From contig NZ_JBODJB010000001.1 in NCBI RefSeq assembly GCF_050611725.1, positions 2,046,001-2,110,000 of the forward strand: a DNA stretch of 64,000 nt, in the 5' to 3' direction. The notes beneath the pieces were generated by a model. It searched no databases. It was not told the origin of the DNA and saw only the letters and a list, made by a program, of their open reading frames with translations. Below are positions 1-8,987 of the stretch, one piece after another; positions within the stretch are counted from its first letter, which is position 1; each line of letters begins with the position of its first letter. The DNA comes from Ferruginibacter sp050611725. Its GTDB lineage: Bacteria; Bacteroidota; Bacteroidia; Chitinophagales; Chitinophagaceae. Made by a program: the position numbers and the translations under genes.

Positions 1-2
1 CA

Positions 3-1232
3 ACAGTACTTACTTCATTGGGTACTGCTTCTACATTTAAAAATGGTGAAAACAGGATCGTCAAAACAACCGATAATAAATACATCACTTATAAAGAACA
101 AACAGCCGATGGGGTTATAGAAACCTGCAAAGTAGCGGTGAATATTTGTATTGGTTTGATCGGCGTAATGACTTTATTCATGGGCTTTATGGCCATTGCA
201 GAAAAAGCAGGCGGTATCAATTTATTATCCAGGATCATTGGTCCGTTCTTTTCTAAAATATTTCCCGATCTGCCCAAGGGCCATCCTGCCATGGGGCATA
301 TGATGATGAATTTTTCTGCTAATTTACTAGGGTTGGATAACGCAGCTACACCATTTGGTATTAAAGCCATGGAGAGCTTGCAGGAGATCAATCCGGATAA
401 AACCAAGGCGTCTAATTCACAAATAATGTTTTTGTGTTTGCATGCATCGGGATTAACATTGATACCTGTTAGCATCATTGCATTGAGGGCGTCTAAAGCT
501 GCAAATCCTACTGATATTTTTATTCCCTGTATGATCGCTACGTTTGTTGCTACCATGGCAGCAATGTTCATTGTTTCTTTCAAACAAAAAATAAATGTAT
601 TTACACCGGTGATAATGGGATGGGTGCTGGGGATATCTTCCATCATTGCATTATTGGTTATATACATTCAATCATTACAATTTGCGGAAGTGCAAATATT
701 CTCAGGTTTATTGAGCAACGGATTGATACTGTTTATTTTTCTTGCAATTATTCTTGGCGGCTTGTATAAAAAGATAGATATTTTTTCTTCCTTCATTGAT
801 GGGGCTAAAGGCGGCTTTGAAACAGCGGTTAAGATCATTCCGTATCTAGTTGGAATGTTGGTTGCAATAAGCATGTTGCGAAACAGTGGAGTGTTTGATG
901 TATTGATCAACGGCATGAAAACTATGTTTGCCGCAATGGGTGCTGATACTCGTTTTGTAGATGGGTTGCCAACTGCCTTAATAAAACCTTTTAGTGGCGG
1001 TGCTGCAAGAGGTATGATGGTAAGTACAATGACCACTTATGGAGCCGATTCATTTGCCGGAAGATTGAGTTGTATTTTACAAGGTTCATCTGATACTACA
1101 TTTTATGTTATTGCCGTTTACTTTGGAGCCGTAGGCATCAAGAATACACGCTATGCAGTAGGAGCTATGCTTCTGGCAGATCTGGTGGGAATTATTACTT
1201 CAATCGGATTGTGTTACTTATTCTTTGGGTAG
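3..1232 (+). CDS. Fused SpmA/SpmB-type nucleoside-recognition (Gate) membrane protein, 5' partial
   Basis: The reading frame is open to the left edge of the window, so the true start lies outside; about 409 residues are visible. The N-terminal half has the SpmA hallmark GLDNAATPFGIKAM, and the C-terminal half has the SpmB hallmark GSSDTTFYVIAVYFG, so this is the fused SpmA-SpmB form common in Bacteroidota. Several hydrophobic segments fit an inner-membrane protein with two Gate domains. In Bacillus the separate proteins affect spore core dehydration; non-sporulating Bacteroidota must use the family for something else, possibly solute transport, and the substrate is unknown. An AT-rich inverted repeat follows the stop and may end the transcript. 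Family assignment is secure; function is not. Confidence 0.85.
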   Translation, partial: TVLTSLGTASTFKNGENRIVKTTDNKYITYKEQTADGVIETCKVAVNICIGLIGVMTLFMGFMAIAEKAGGINLLSRIIGPFFSKIFPDLPKGHPAMGHMMMNFSANLLGLDNAATPFGIKAMESLQEINPDKTKASNSQIMFLCLHASGLTLIPVSIIALRASKAANPTDIFIPCMIATFVATMAAMFIVSFKQKINVFTPVIMGWVLGISSIIALLVIYIQSLQFAEVQIFSGLLSNGLILFIFLAIILGGLYKKIDIFSSFIDGAKGGFETAVKIIPYLVGMLVAISMLRNSGVFDVLINGMKTMFAAMGADTRFVDGLPTALIKPFSGGAARGMMVSTMTTYGADSFAGRLSCILQGSSDTTFYVIAVYFGAVGIKNTRYAVGAMLLADLVGIITSIGLCYLFFG

Positions 1233-1239
1233 AAAACCA

Positions 1240-1284
1240 TTTAAGAAGTTTAACAGGTTCTTCCAACTTATTAAACTTCTTAAA
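1240..1284. terminator. AT-rich inverted repeat between convergent genes
   Basis: The 14-base arms TTTAAGAAGTTTAA (1240-1253) and TTAAACTTCTTAAA (1271-1284) are perfect complements around a 17-base loop. The repeat sits between the end of the SpmA/B gene and the end of the convergent pectate lyase gene. It may act as a bidirectional terminator, but it is AT-only and lacks a clear T-run. Confidence 0.45.
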
Positions 1285-1307
1285 CCTATGTAACATATTA
1301 AACAATC

Positions 1308-3356
1308 TTAATTCGCTTTCAACAATTGAGTTGTCAAAACTTTTCCATCAACGCTCAACTTCAATAAATATTTACCGGCAGCTAAGTAGCTTGTGTTAAC
1401 TGATCTTTGGTAAACACCTTTATCTGCTTTCTCATTTACTACGGAAGAAACCAATTGTCCCTGTGCATTGTAAATATTTAATTTCACTGTTGCTTTAGCA
1501 GGAATGGTATAGCGGATAGTAGTAAACGAATTTGCAGGATTAGGGAATGCTTCGAGTGAAATGGTTTTTGTGTCTAACCCAATTTTTACAATAATAGTAT
1601 TGCTGTAAGAAAATTTGCCATCCAGATCAATTTGTTTCAATCTGTATTGATAAATACCATTCGTAACAGTGTTATCTGTAAAGGAATATTTACTTGCGTT
1701 ATCACTGTTTACAAATCCAACAGATTGCCAGTTATTATTATTGATCAATGCTCTTTCAATATTCCATCCTTTGTTATTCAATTCATTGGCAATATTCCAA
1801 TTCAGCAAAACATTTTTATCATCCGACACTGCATTGAATGAAATTAATTTCACCGGTGTTGTTTCTAAGCCTGCAGCCAAACGATTGAGATATACTTCAA
1901 GCATGGTATAGCCTGTTCCTGCATCTACATTGTTTCTATCTGTTTCATCATTCGGATTTAAACTGTTAGCCAGTTCCCAGTCGTCGGGCATGCCGTCATT
2001 ATCATTGTCGGTAAGTGTGACCGTACATTGTGCATAAGCAGGCCAGCCTCCTACAACAGCCGGGTCATCGATGATGCCTGCTTTGTTAGATGAACCTGTT
2101 CCCGAAGAAGTTTTATTGGTAACCTCAGTAATGATCCTTGCATCCACAGCATCTCTCTTTGGATAGATGGCACCGCATGATGCAAGAATAGAAGCATAAG
2201 CTTGTTGTGCAGTTTCCATTGTAATAGGAGCTGCTATGGTAAAGATGGTATCGCAACTGGCGGAGTCTCTGCTTGCTACAGGAATATTCACAGAATCAAA
2301 AGCCAACCAGTTATTGGCTGTTCTTGCTGCATTGCCATCAATATAATTTCCTTCAAGATGGTAACGGCTAACCGCAACCGAAGAGCCCGGATAATCCGGT
2401 CGCATTAATTTTTGATTGGAAGGTGTTGCAGGCCCGGGCTTCAAATAGTTGTTCATAATATTGATCCTCGATAAACCTCCCGGTATTTCAACTTCACCGC
2501 CATAAGTACCACTTGTTGTAAGCCAATTGTAATTCACATTGTTTCTGTAATCAACCAATGCAATGGTATCATGTGCTCTGCTGCCATTAAATCTTGGCAC
2601 ACGGCTGTTTTGATGTGCTAATAAATTGTGGTGATACGAAGCGTATTGTCCGCCCCAAACACCACCATAACCTCTTATACCTTTTGCATGATAGGCGTTG
2701 TATAATCCTTCACTTACAATACACCACTGTACTGTGGTATTTTTATTGTCGTAGATAGCCAAACATTCTTCATTTGCCCAACTGATACTGCAGTGATCAA
2801 TGATCACATTTTCATAATTCTCTACATCCAAACCATAAGTAACGTAAGATGTAGTGGGATTGCCATTTACATCTCTCGGTATACCGGGTCTGAAACGCAG
2901 ATGACGTATGATCACATTTTTTCTACGTGGCCCCCAGTAAAATAATTGTCCTCCTGTTGCACCATTGATCAGCATTGAATGTCCTGTTATACAAATACCA
3001 TCGCATGGTGCTGTTTGTCCGGCTATAGTAAGATTATCTCTTTTTACTTTAAGATCGCTTTTAAGATTGATGAGTCCCGATACTTTGAACACAACGGTTA
3101 AAGGTTGATAAACGGTAATGGGGTAATTTGGATTCGCCGCATCTTTATAAACATAGATCGTATCTACATATTGATCCAGTGCCCAACGAAGACTACCCAC
3201 TACACTATCCTGCAAAGTAGTAACGGCCACAACTTTACCGCCTCTGCCTCCGGTAGAATATTTGCCGTAACCTTCGGCTCCCGGAAACGCTATTTGTTGT
3301 GATTTTGAAACAGCAGAGAAAGACAGCAATAAAGCCGCAAACAAGATTTTTTTCAT
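1308..3356 (-). CDS. Secreted PL1-type pectate lyase with T9SS sorting domain
   Basis: The 682-residue protein starts with a signal peptide (about residues 1-19, MKKILF...SKSQ). A right-handed beta-helix follows, with the FPGAEGYGKYSTGGRGG start typical of Bacteroidota PL1-family lyases, an IIDHCSISW segment and RVPRFNG, which matches the RxPR catalytic-arginine region of pectate lyases. Around residue 450 is a calcium-binding DNDNDGMPDDWE motif of thrombospondin type 3 style. The last 80 residues (FPNPANSF... to GKYLLKLSVDG) form a T9SS type A sorting domain. The expected role is cleavage of pectin-like polygalacturonate by beta-elimination at the cell surface or outside the cell. It is convergent with the SpmA/B gene. 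No SusC/SusD pair is adjacent, so this is not a classical PUL. Exact substrate is inferred. Confidence 0.85.
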   Translation of the reverse strand: MKKILFAALLLSFSAVSKSQQIAFPGAEGYGKYSTGGRGGKVVAVTTLQDSVVGSLRWALDQYVDTIYVYKDAANPNYPITVYQPLTVVFKVSGLINLKSDLKVKRDNLTIAGQTAPCDGICITGHSMLINGATGGQLFYWGPRRKNVIIRHLRFRPGIPRDVNGNPTTSYVTYGLDVENYENVIIDHCSISWANEECLAIYDNKNTTVQWCIVSEGLYNAYHAKGIRGYGGVWGGQYASYHHNLLAHQNSRVPRFNGSRAHDTIALVDYRNNVNYNWLTTSGTYGGEVEIPGGLSRINIMNNYLKPGPATPSNQKLMRPDYPGSSVAVSRYHLEGNYIDGNAARTANNWLAFDSVNIPVASRDSASCDTIFTIAAPITMETAQQAYASILASCGAIYPKRDAVDARIITEVTNKTSSGTGSSNKAGIIDDPAVVGGWPAYAQCTVTLTDNDNDGMPDDWELANSLNPNDETDRNNVDAGTGYTMLEVYLNRLAAGLETTPVKLISFNAVSDDKNVLLNWNIANELNNKGWNIERALINNNNWQSVGFVNSDNASKYSFTDNTVTNGIYQYRLKQIDLDGKFSYSNTIIVKIGLDTKTISLEAFPNPANSFTTIRYTIPAKATVKLNIYNAQGQLVSSVVNEKADKGVYQRSVNTSYLAAGKYLLKLSVDGKVLTTQLLKAN

Positions 3357-3404
3357 AATGAAGACAATTGCATTATAAAATTAAGCTTAAGCGTAAAAGG
3401 ATAA

Positions 3405-4769
3405 CTACTTTTTAGATTTTTTCTTCGCAATCGTTGCCGATTTTTGCAGTGGCTTTTTTGTGGCTTCTTTTAACGGAACAAGAGGGTTTGTCAATACATC
3501 TGTATGTTTCATGCTATCTTGCTTTTCCGAAGGTTTTGATACATTGTTTTCTTCTTCTTCAAGAGGCTGATTATAATCTCCAAATAAATTAGCTAATCTG
3601 CTGGTATGATAGATGTTACGGTTGAATTTGTTGCCTATTACAATGATCGTTGCAGAATCTTGCAATAACCTTGTAAACACAGAATTACTGCCATGCCACC
3701 AGCCATTATGAAAAATTATTTTTTTCCCATTCGGATAGATATTCATTCGCCAGCCAAGTCCATAATTTTTTACACCTGGTCTTTCATTACTATATGGAGC
3801 ATAGGCTTCGTTCAATGTTTTTTCCGTTAAGAGTTGCCCACTTTTTAATGCTCTGTCCCAAATTAGTAGGTCTCTTGGGGTTGAATAAATATTTTTATCT
3901 CCATACACTGCATCTAAAAAATTAAATGGAGTTAAACCTTTCCAATCATAACTCGGAATTACTTTGGAGGTATCTGCCATTGTAAAAACAAAAGTGTTTT
4001 TCATTTGTAACGGAATGAAAAATGTATTCTGTACAAAATCACTATATGATTTTCCGGTTACTTTTTCTATCAACAATGCAAGTAGTGCATAATTGCTGTT
4101 ACAATAAGCAAATTTTGTATTAGGAGAAACGATCGGCCCAAGTTGTTCTTTATTATTGATCAGTGTATTCAATACATCCTGATTGGTAATGATTTTGGTT
4201 TTATCCCAATTCAATACTTCTTCCATATAATGGGTGTAGTTAGGCAAGCCGCTTCTATGGTTGAGCAATGTTCTTATGGTTACACCCGGATAATTGAACT
4301 GAGGAAAATATTTACTGAATGCATCATCGATATGTAGTTTTCCATCTTGCCAGAGCTTTAATACCGCCATACCCGTAAATGTTTTACTGGTGGAGGCGAT
4401 ATGAAAAGGTGTGTTGGCAGTAATGGTATCATTCCCGGGTAAATGGCCTGTGCCATGGTATTGTTCAAAAATGATATTGTTGTTTTTGGCAATGATCATG
4501 CCTCCATTGAAGCCACATGGCAATAAAACGGTATCAAACCAGGCTTTGGCAGCCTCGTAAATTCGTTTAGATTCTGCTTCGGGAACAGGGGTAGGTTTAG
4601 GCAATTGCAGGATACCAATGCTATCGGTATTGTTATTTTTTGATCCTGTTGAATTACATGATGAATAAATAAATATCAACCAAATGCAGATTAGACAAAG
4701 AAATAGGGCTCTTGTAAGGCCTTTTAAAGGCGTATGCTGATTGAAATATGATTTAATTCCGTAGAACAT
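3405..4769 (-). CDS. Serine hydrolase, beta-lactamase/class C (PF00144-type)
   Basis: The 454-residue protein has an N-terminal hydrophobic segment (about residues 20-36) ending near IYSSCNS, which resembles a lipoprotein or membrane anchor. The class C beta-lactamase/D-alanyl-D-alanine carboxypeptidase fold is shown by the SxxK motif STSK (S126-K129), the YxN motif YCN (222-224) and an HNGWWHG segment in place of the KTG box. Such proteins act in the periplasm as esterases, peptidases or penicillin-recognising hydrolases; real beta-lactamase activity cannot be assumed. The C-terminal 50 residues are lysine-rich and low in complexity. The gene is divergent from serA, with which it shares a 54-base gap. 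Confidence 0.85.
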   Translation of the reverse strand: MFYGIKSYFNQHTPLKGLTRALFLCLICIWLIFIYSSCNSTGSKNNNTDSIGILQLPKPTPVPEAESKRIYEAAKAWFDTVLLPCGFNGGMIIAKNNNIIFEQYHGTGHLPGNDTITANTPFHIASTSKTFTGMAVLKLWQDGKLHIDDAFSKYFPQFNYPGVTIRTLLNHRSGLPNYTHYMEEVLNWDKTKIITNQDVLNTLINNKEQLGPIVSPNTKFAYCNSNYALLALLIEKVTGKSYSDFVQNTFFIPLQMKNTFVFTMADTSKVIPSYDWKGLTPFNFLDAVYGDKNIYSTPRDLLIWDRALKSGQLLTEKTLNEAYAPYSNERPGVKNYGLGWRMNIYPNGKKIIFHNGWWHGSNSVFTRLLQDSATIIVIGNKFNRNIYHTSRLANLFGDYNQPLEEEENNVSKPSEKQDSMKHTDVLTNPLVPLKEATKKPLQKSATIAKKKSKK

Positions 4770-4791
4770 AATTTTTTAAAACTATATGAAA

Positions 4792-4799
4792 TATCTTTG
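4792..4799 (+). promoter_or_regulatory. Bacteroidota -7 promoter element of serA
   Basis: TATCTTTG matches the TAnnTTTG -7 consensus used by the primary sigma factor of Bacteroidota. It lies 25 bases before the serA start codon. A clear -33 TTG was not found at the usual distance. Confidence 0.6.
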
Positions 4800-4823
4800 C
4801 GGCAAAATTAGACAGTATTAATT

Positions 4824-6062
4824 ATGGCAGACAAAAAAACAACAAGTTATCCTAAAGAGAAAATAAATATTCTTTTTCTGGAGAATATCAGCGATGTGGC
4901 AGTAAGACGTTTCAAGGATGCAGGTTATTCCAATGTAAAAAAACTAAGTGGGGCAGTAAGCGAAGAAGAGTTGATCAAAGAAATAAAGAATGTTCATTTA
5001 ATCGGTATTAGAAGTAAAACACAGTTGACTTCTAAAGTAATTGCAGCGGCTGAAAAATTGCAGGCGATCGGTTGTTTTTGTATCGGTACCAATCAGGTAG
5101 ATCTGAAAGCGGCTACTAAAAAAGGTGTGGCAGTATATAATGCACCCTACAGCAATACCCGTAGTGTGGCAGAACTGGTTATTGGTGCCTCAATTATTTT
5201 GATAAGAAAGATCATCGATAAAAATAAAGCTGCTCATGAAGGTGTGTGGATGAAAGATGCAACCGGAAGCTATGAGTTGCGTGGAAAAACATTGGGCATC
5301 ATCGGTTATGGAAATATAGGAAGTCAGTTAAGTGTGTTGGCCGAAGGGCTTGGAATGAAAGTGATCTTTTATGATACAGAAACAAAATTGCCGTTGGGTA
5401 ATGCCTCTGACTGCAAGAGTTTAAAAGAGCTATTGAGCAAGGCGGATATTGTTTCTTTACATGTTCCGGAATTGCCAAGTACCAAAAATTTGATCAATAA
5501 AACCAATCTTAAATTTTTTAAGAAAGGAAGTATTTTAATTAACTATGCAAGGGGAGAAGTTGTTGAATTGAATGATCTGGCTAAATTTCTAAAAGATGGT
5601 CATCTAGGCGGAGCGGCTATTGACGTATATCCATGGGAGCCGGAAAAAAACGGGGATACGTTCACAACTCCACTGCAGGGATTGAGCAACGTTCTTCTAA
5701 CGCCGCATATAGGTGGTAGCACACAGGAAGCACAAGCCAATATCGGCGAAGATGTGAGTGCTAAACTGTTCAGTTATCTTGAAAAAGGTATAAGCAATGG
5801 CTCTCTTACAGTGCCTGCACTAAGTTTGCCACCACAGGAAGGAACACATCGAATTCTCCACATTCACAATAATGTACCGGGTGTTTTGTCTGAAATAAAT
5901 ACGACGTTGAGTAAGCATAAAATTAATATTCTTGGTCAATACTTAAAAACCAATGATGAAATTGGTTATGTTGTTTTGGATGTTGATAAAGGGCTTAGTA
6001 AAAATGCATTGGAATTATTACAAAAAGTAAAATCAACAATAAAGGTTAGACGATTATATTGA
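4824..6062 (+). CDS. serA: D-3-phosphoglycerate dehydrogenase
   Basis: This 412-residue NAD-dependent 2-hydroxyacid dehydrogenase oxidises 3-phosphoglycerate to 3-phosphohydroxypyruvate, the first step of serine synthesis, in the cytosol. Visible motifs are the Rossmann GIIGYGNIGSQ (about residues 160-170), the substrate-binding arginine in NYARGEVV, the acidic residue in PWEPE and the catalytic histidine in TPHIGGSTQE. A C-terminal ACT domain (HNNVPGVLSEIN) suggests serine feedback control. Length equals the short E. coli-type SerA. An ATG start follows a good -7 element. The gene stands alone: serB and serC are not in the window. It ends 2 bases from the convergent T9SS protein gene. Confidence 0.95.
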   Translation: MADKKTTSYPKEKINILFLENISDVAVRRFKDAGYSNVKKLSGAVSEEELIKEIKNVHLIGIRSKTQLTSKVIAAAEKLQAIGCFCIGTNQVDLKAATKKGVAVYNAPYSNTRSVAELVIGASIILIRKIIDKNKAAHEGVWMKDATGSYELRGKTLGIIGYGNIGSQLSVLAEGLGMKVIFYDTETKLPLGNASDCKSLKELLSKADIVSLHVPELPSTKNLINKTNLKFFKKGSILINYARGEVVELNDLAKFLKDGHLGGAAIDVYPWEPEKNGDTFTTPLQGLSNVLLTPHIGGSTQEAQANIGEDVSAKLFSYLEKGISNGSLTVPALSLPPQEGTHRILHIHNNVPGVLSEINTTLSKHKINILGQYLKTNDEIGYVVLDVDKGLSKNALELLQKVKSTIKVRRLY

Positions 6063-6064
6063 TC

Positions 6065-8611
6065 TTACAGTTTAATAAATTTATCCTGATAAATGATTTC
6101 ACCCTTTTTTATCAGTTGTAAAATATAGCAACCTTTTGCAAGTTTTTCTGTGTTGATCTGCCTTTGTGCATTTACGTTACCTGCTATCGTAATTAACGTT
6201 TGCCCCATTGTATTGATTATCTTTATCTCTGTGTTTTGTAAAGTGTAAGTAGATGCAACGGCAAGTATATTTTTAACCGGATTTGGATAGATTGAAATAT
6301 TACCTCTTTGACTATTACAGTTCTTTAATACTGATAAAGTTTTAGAGTATTGGCTTTTACCGGCTCTGTCTATATGTACAATCCTGTAATAGTTTTGTCC
6401 TGTCGAACTTCTTGTATCGGTGTATTGGTATTTTGTAACAGTATTGCCTTTATGCTGAGACTGGATAAATGCAATACCATCCCAATCAAATCCGTTACTG
6501 CTTCTTTCAATTGTAAAATGGTCTGTATTCAGTTCTTGTAAGGTTTCAAAGTTAATAAGCACATTACAATCATTTTCTGTTGCACTTATTGCACCGAAAC
6601 TAATTGGCAGCAGTACTAGTGGTAATTGATAATCTTCCACTTCTCCATTGCCAAAGCTTGAATTGAATCTTGAATAGATGATTGCAGAATCACTAACAAT
6701 CAACCGCACTTTATAGTTATTAACTGAAACTCCACCTGCCATAACTGCATCTGTTGGAACACAAACGGATATCGGTAAGGATGTAATACCACCTGCCAGA
6801 GGGGTAAGACCGCTTCCGTTATAAAATGCCGGAGCACCTAAACAATCTTTGTCATCTGTAAAATCGCCATTATTGTTCCAGTCGAACCATAGACCATAAT
6901 AAATTCTTTTAGCACTTGCATTGCTGTTAATATGTGGAATGTAAGAATAAGTGGCTCCTCGGCTTACGGTACCTGGCGGAAAACTCATGCCATCATCATA
7001 ATTATCACTGGTTGCATTTGCAGCCGCATTTTTTGGGTTAGATTCAAAATCTTCAGCAGTACCGGCCCAAACTGATGTATTGTTGGCAATATCGTTGTTG
7101 TCAATGATACAGTCACCATTTGTATCCTTGCCTTTTGTACTGGCTACGGCAATTGGCCAACCGGTTGGAAGGTCTCCAAAATCAGGACGAACAACAGCAG
7201 GTACATTTGTCGTGTATGCCAAACCGATAGGTACAAGTTGCGTCCAGTTATCTATTAAACGTTGGTTGCCCCATGCACCATATTCCGGTAAAGTATTATT
7301 GGTAGTGCCACCTGAACTTGGCGGCACAGCATTGCCACATTGGTTCCAACCATGCACACCACCGGCGCTATTGATGCCGCCACGTCCGTCAACAATGGGA
7401 GTGAGTGAACAATTGAGTGATGCACCAAGATTCGTATCATCCCAGTAAATAGTTTTATCGGGAGAACCGGGTCCATTCAATCTTGTAACTTCTATGCCCC
7501 CAAAGACTTCTATATCACTCATTACAAAATGCGTTTCACCAACTTTTTCAATACTCACTTTTACATTGATCGATTGTGAGATCGGTATCGGATTGCCTAA
7601 TCTATCCAGTCCATTAAAATAAACACTATTAGTGCCAATTGTTAAAACCGTATCTGATCTGTCAATGGCATCATTAAAAGTTCCATTGCCATTCACATCA
7701 TAATACACATACACAGAACCTGAAAAATTTGTGGTAGAGAAATATACATTTCCCTGTTGTATACAAGATCCGGTTCTTACAAAACTGGCAGTGGAAAGTG
7801 TTGGGGTTGGTGGTGTAAATACCAATGGCTCAACAATTTGTCCACTGCCTGTAGTTGTATTAAATCTCACAGATGATGCAGGCAAAGCTGCATGAAAAGC
7901 ATTAAAAAATATTTTGTTTCTTATGCCGCATACGGCAGAGTCAGGCCCCATATTACTCCATTTGCCATTATATGAAACACTTCTGTATGCCGATACACAG
8001 GATGTTCCAGAAGTTCTTACGCCAAAATTATCTGAAACAATGGTGTAATTCAATCCGTTCAAACCTCTGTATATTCCCGAGTACTGGTAACCGTCAGGAT
8101 TAAGAAAATAGAGTGTGAATGTAGGTTCTAACGGAGAACTTTGATCAAGGCCGTGAACACTGTAAGTAAATACTCTTCCCGTCATGGCAACATTGCCGGT
8201 AGTATAAACTGTGAGATCAAAACTAACAGCATCATTATTCCCGTTTGAAGTTGGTATTGCTAAAAGTGTCCATATACCTGCAGTTGCAGCTGTTACACTT
8301 ATTTTAGCTGTTGTATAATTGGTGCCGATGGTAGAACTGTTAATCATACCTGTGGCAACAAGCCCTACAGGAGAATAAACATAAATGTTCCATCTGCCGT
8401 CTTTAGTACTGCCTGCCGAACGGGTCCTTTCAATTCTCCAGTCAATTTTTTCACCGGCCTGGGCATAGGCATATAATGCTAAAACTCCTTCCTGTGCTGC
8501 TGATCCGAATAAAGGATTACCTGCAGCACTGCCTCTGCCTTCTGCATACAATTTATTTTGTTGAAACAGACTAACAAATAGTAAACTAATACAAAATAAA
8601 ATTCTCCTCAT
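6065..8611 (-). CDS. Large T9SS-exported surface protein with GEVEDY domain
   Basis: The 848-residue protein has a signal peptide (about 1-23, ending LYAEG), a long beta-rich body without a recognisable catalytic motif, a GEVEDY motif near residue 660 that marks the GEVED domain of Bacteroidota surface proteins, and a C-terminal T9SS type A sorting domain beginning at ISIYPNPVKN. Two stretches containing DxNxDG-like elements (DVNGNGTFNDA, DTNGDCIIDNND) could bind calcium. Expected location is the cell surface or the medium after T9SS export. Adhesion or matrix roles are possible, but nothing in the sequence fixes one. It is convergent with serA, with a 2-base gap. Confidence 0.75.
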   Translation of the reverse strand: MRRILFCISLLFVSLFQQNKLYAEGRGSAAGNPLFGSAAQEGVLALYAYAQAGEKIDWRIERTRSAGSTKDGRWNIYVYSPVGLVATGMINSSTIGTNYTTAKISVTAATAGIWTLLAIPTSNGNNDAVSFDLTVYTTGNVAMTGRVFTYSVHGLDQSSPLEPTFTLYFLNPDGYQYSGIYRGLNGLNYTIVSDNFGVRTSGTSCVSAYRSVSYNGKWSNMGPDSAVCGIRNKIFFNAFHAALPASSVRFNTTTGSGQIVEPLVFTPPTPTLSTASFVRTGSCIQQGNVYFSTTNFSGSVYVYYDVNGNGTFNDAIDRSDTVLTIGTNSVYFNGLDRLGNPIPISQSINVKVSIEKVGETHFVMSDIEVFGGIEVTRLNGPGSPDKTIYWDDTNLGASLNCSLTPIVDGRGGINSAGGVHGWNQCGNAVPPSSGGTTNNTLPEYGAWGNQRLIDNWTQLVPIGLAYTTNVPAVVRPDFGDLPTGWPIAVASTKGKDTNGDCIIDNNDIANNTSVWAGTAEDFESNPKNAAANATSDNYDDGMSFPPGTVSRGATYSYIPHINSNASAKRIYYGLWFDWNNNGDFTDDKDCLGAPAFYNGSGLTPLAGGITSLPISVCVPTDAVMAGGVSVNNYKVRLIVSDSAIIYSRFNSSFGNGEVEDYQLPLVLLPISFGAISATENDCNVLINFETLQELNTDHFTIERSSNGFDWDGIAFIQSQHKGNTVTKYQYTDTRSSTGQNYYRIVHIDRAGKSQYSKTLSVLKNCNSQRGNISIYPNPVKNILAVASTYTLQNTEIKIINTMGQTLITIAGNVNAQRQINTEKLAKGCYILQLIKKGEIIYQDKFIKL

Positions 8612-8961
8612 TAGTTTTGGTTTTACAGGATAGCATTATAATTGCTACAACGTGTTATCAAAATACTGTAAGGAGATTATGTATAAACGAAATTCAGACA
8701 ATGAACTCGTAAGGGGAGAAGCTACTGTTTTAAATCGTACTCAAAAATAATACATCTGTTTATATATAAAATCTATTAACATATAGTATAACTACGTCAG
8801 CTCATCTGTTCTTTTTTTATAATTCATTGAAAAACAATTTTGTGAAATTTTAAAATGTAAATTTTACGGTGTAAATAATTGAGTATTTTTCTTCGAAAAT
8901 TATAATTTACCAACATCGGAACTTTAATTTTCTTTATTTTCAAAAATTATTGAAAATACTG
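8612..8961. other. Intergenic region, divergent promoters expected
   Basis: About 350 bases separate two divergently transcribed genes. The stretch is strongly AT-rich, and no open frame or stable hairpin stands out. The right end carries the ndh promoter element. Confidence 0.4.
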
Positions 8962-8969
8962 TATCTTTG
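8962..8969 (+). promoter_or_regulatory. Bacteroidota -7 promoter element of ndh
   Basis: TATCTTTG fits TAnnTTTG exactly and is identical to the element before serA. It lies 18 bases before the chosen ATG at 8988, which predicts a very short leader. It also argues against the upstream in-frame TTG at 8967, which lies inside the element. Confidence 0.6.
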
Positions 8970-8987
8970 TGGAGTAAAAATTCCGGT

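Noticed and set aside
3405..4769. True beta-lactamase (antibiotic resistance) gene
   Set aside because: The SxxK and YxN motifs are shared by many esterases and peptidases. The KTG box is replaced by HNGWWHG, so only the broad serine hydrolase family is called.
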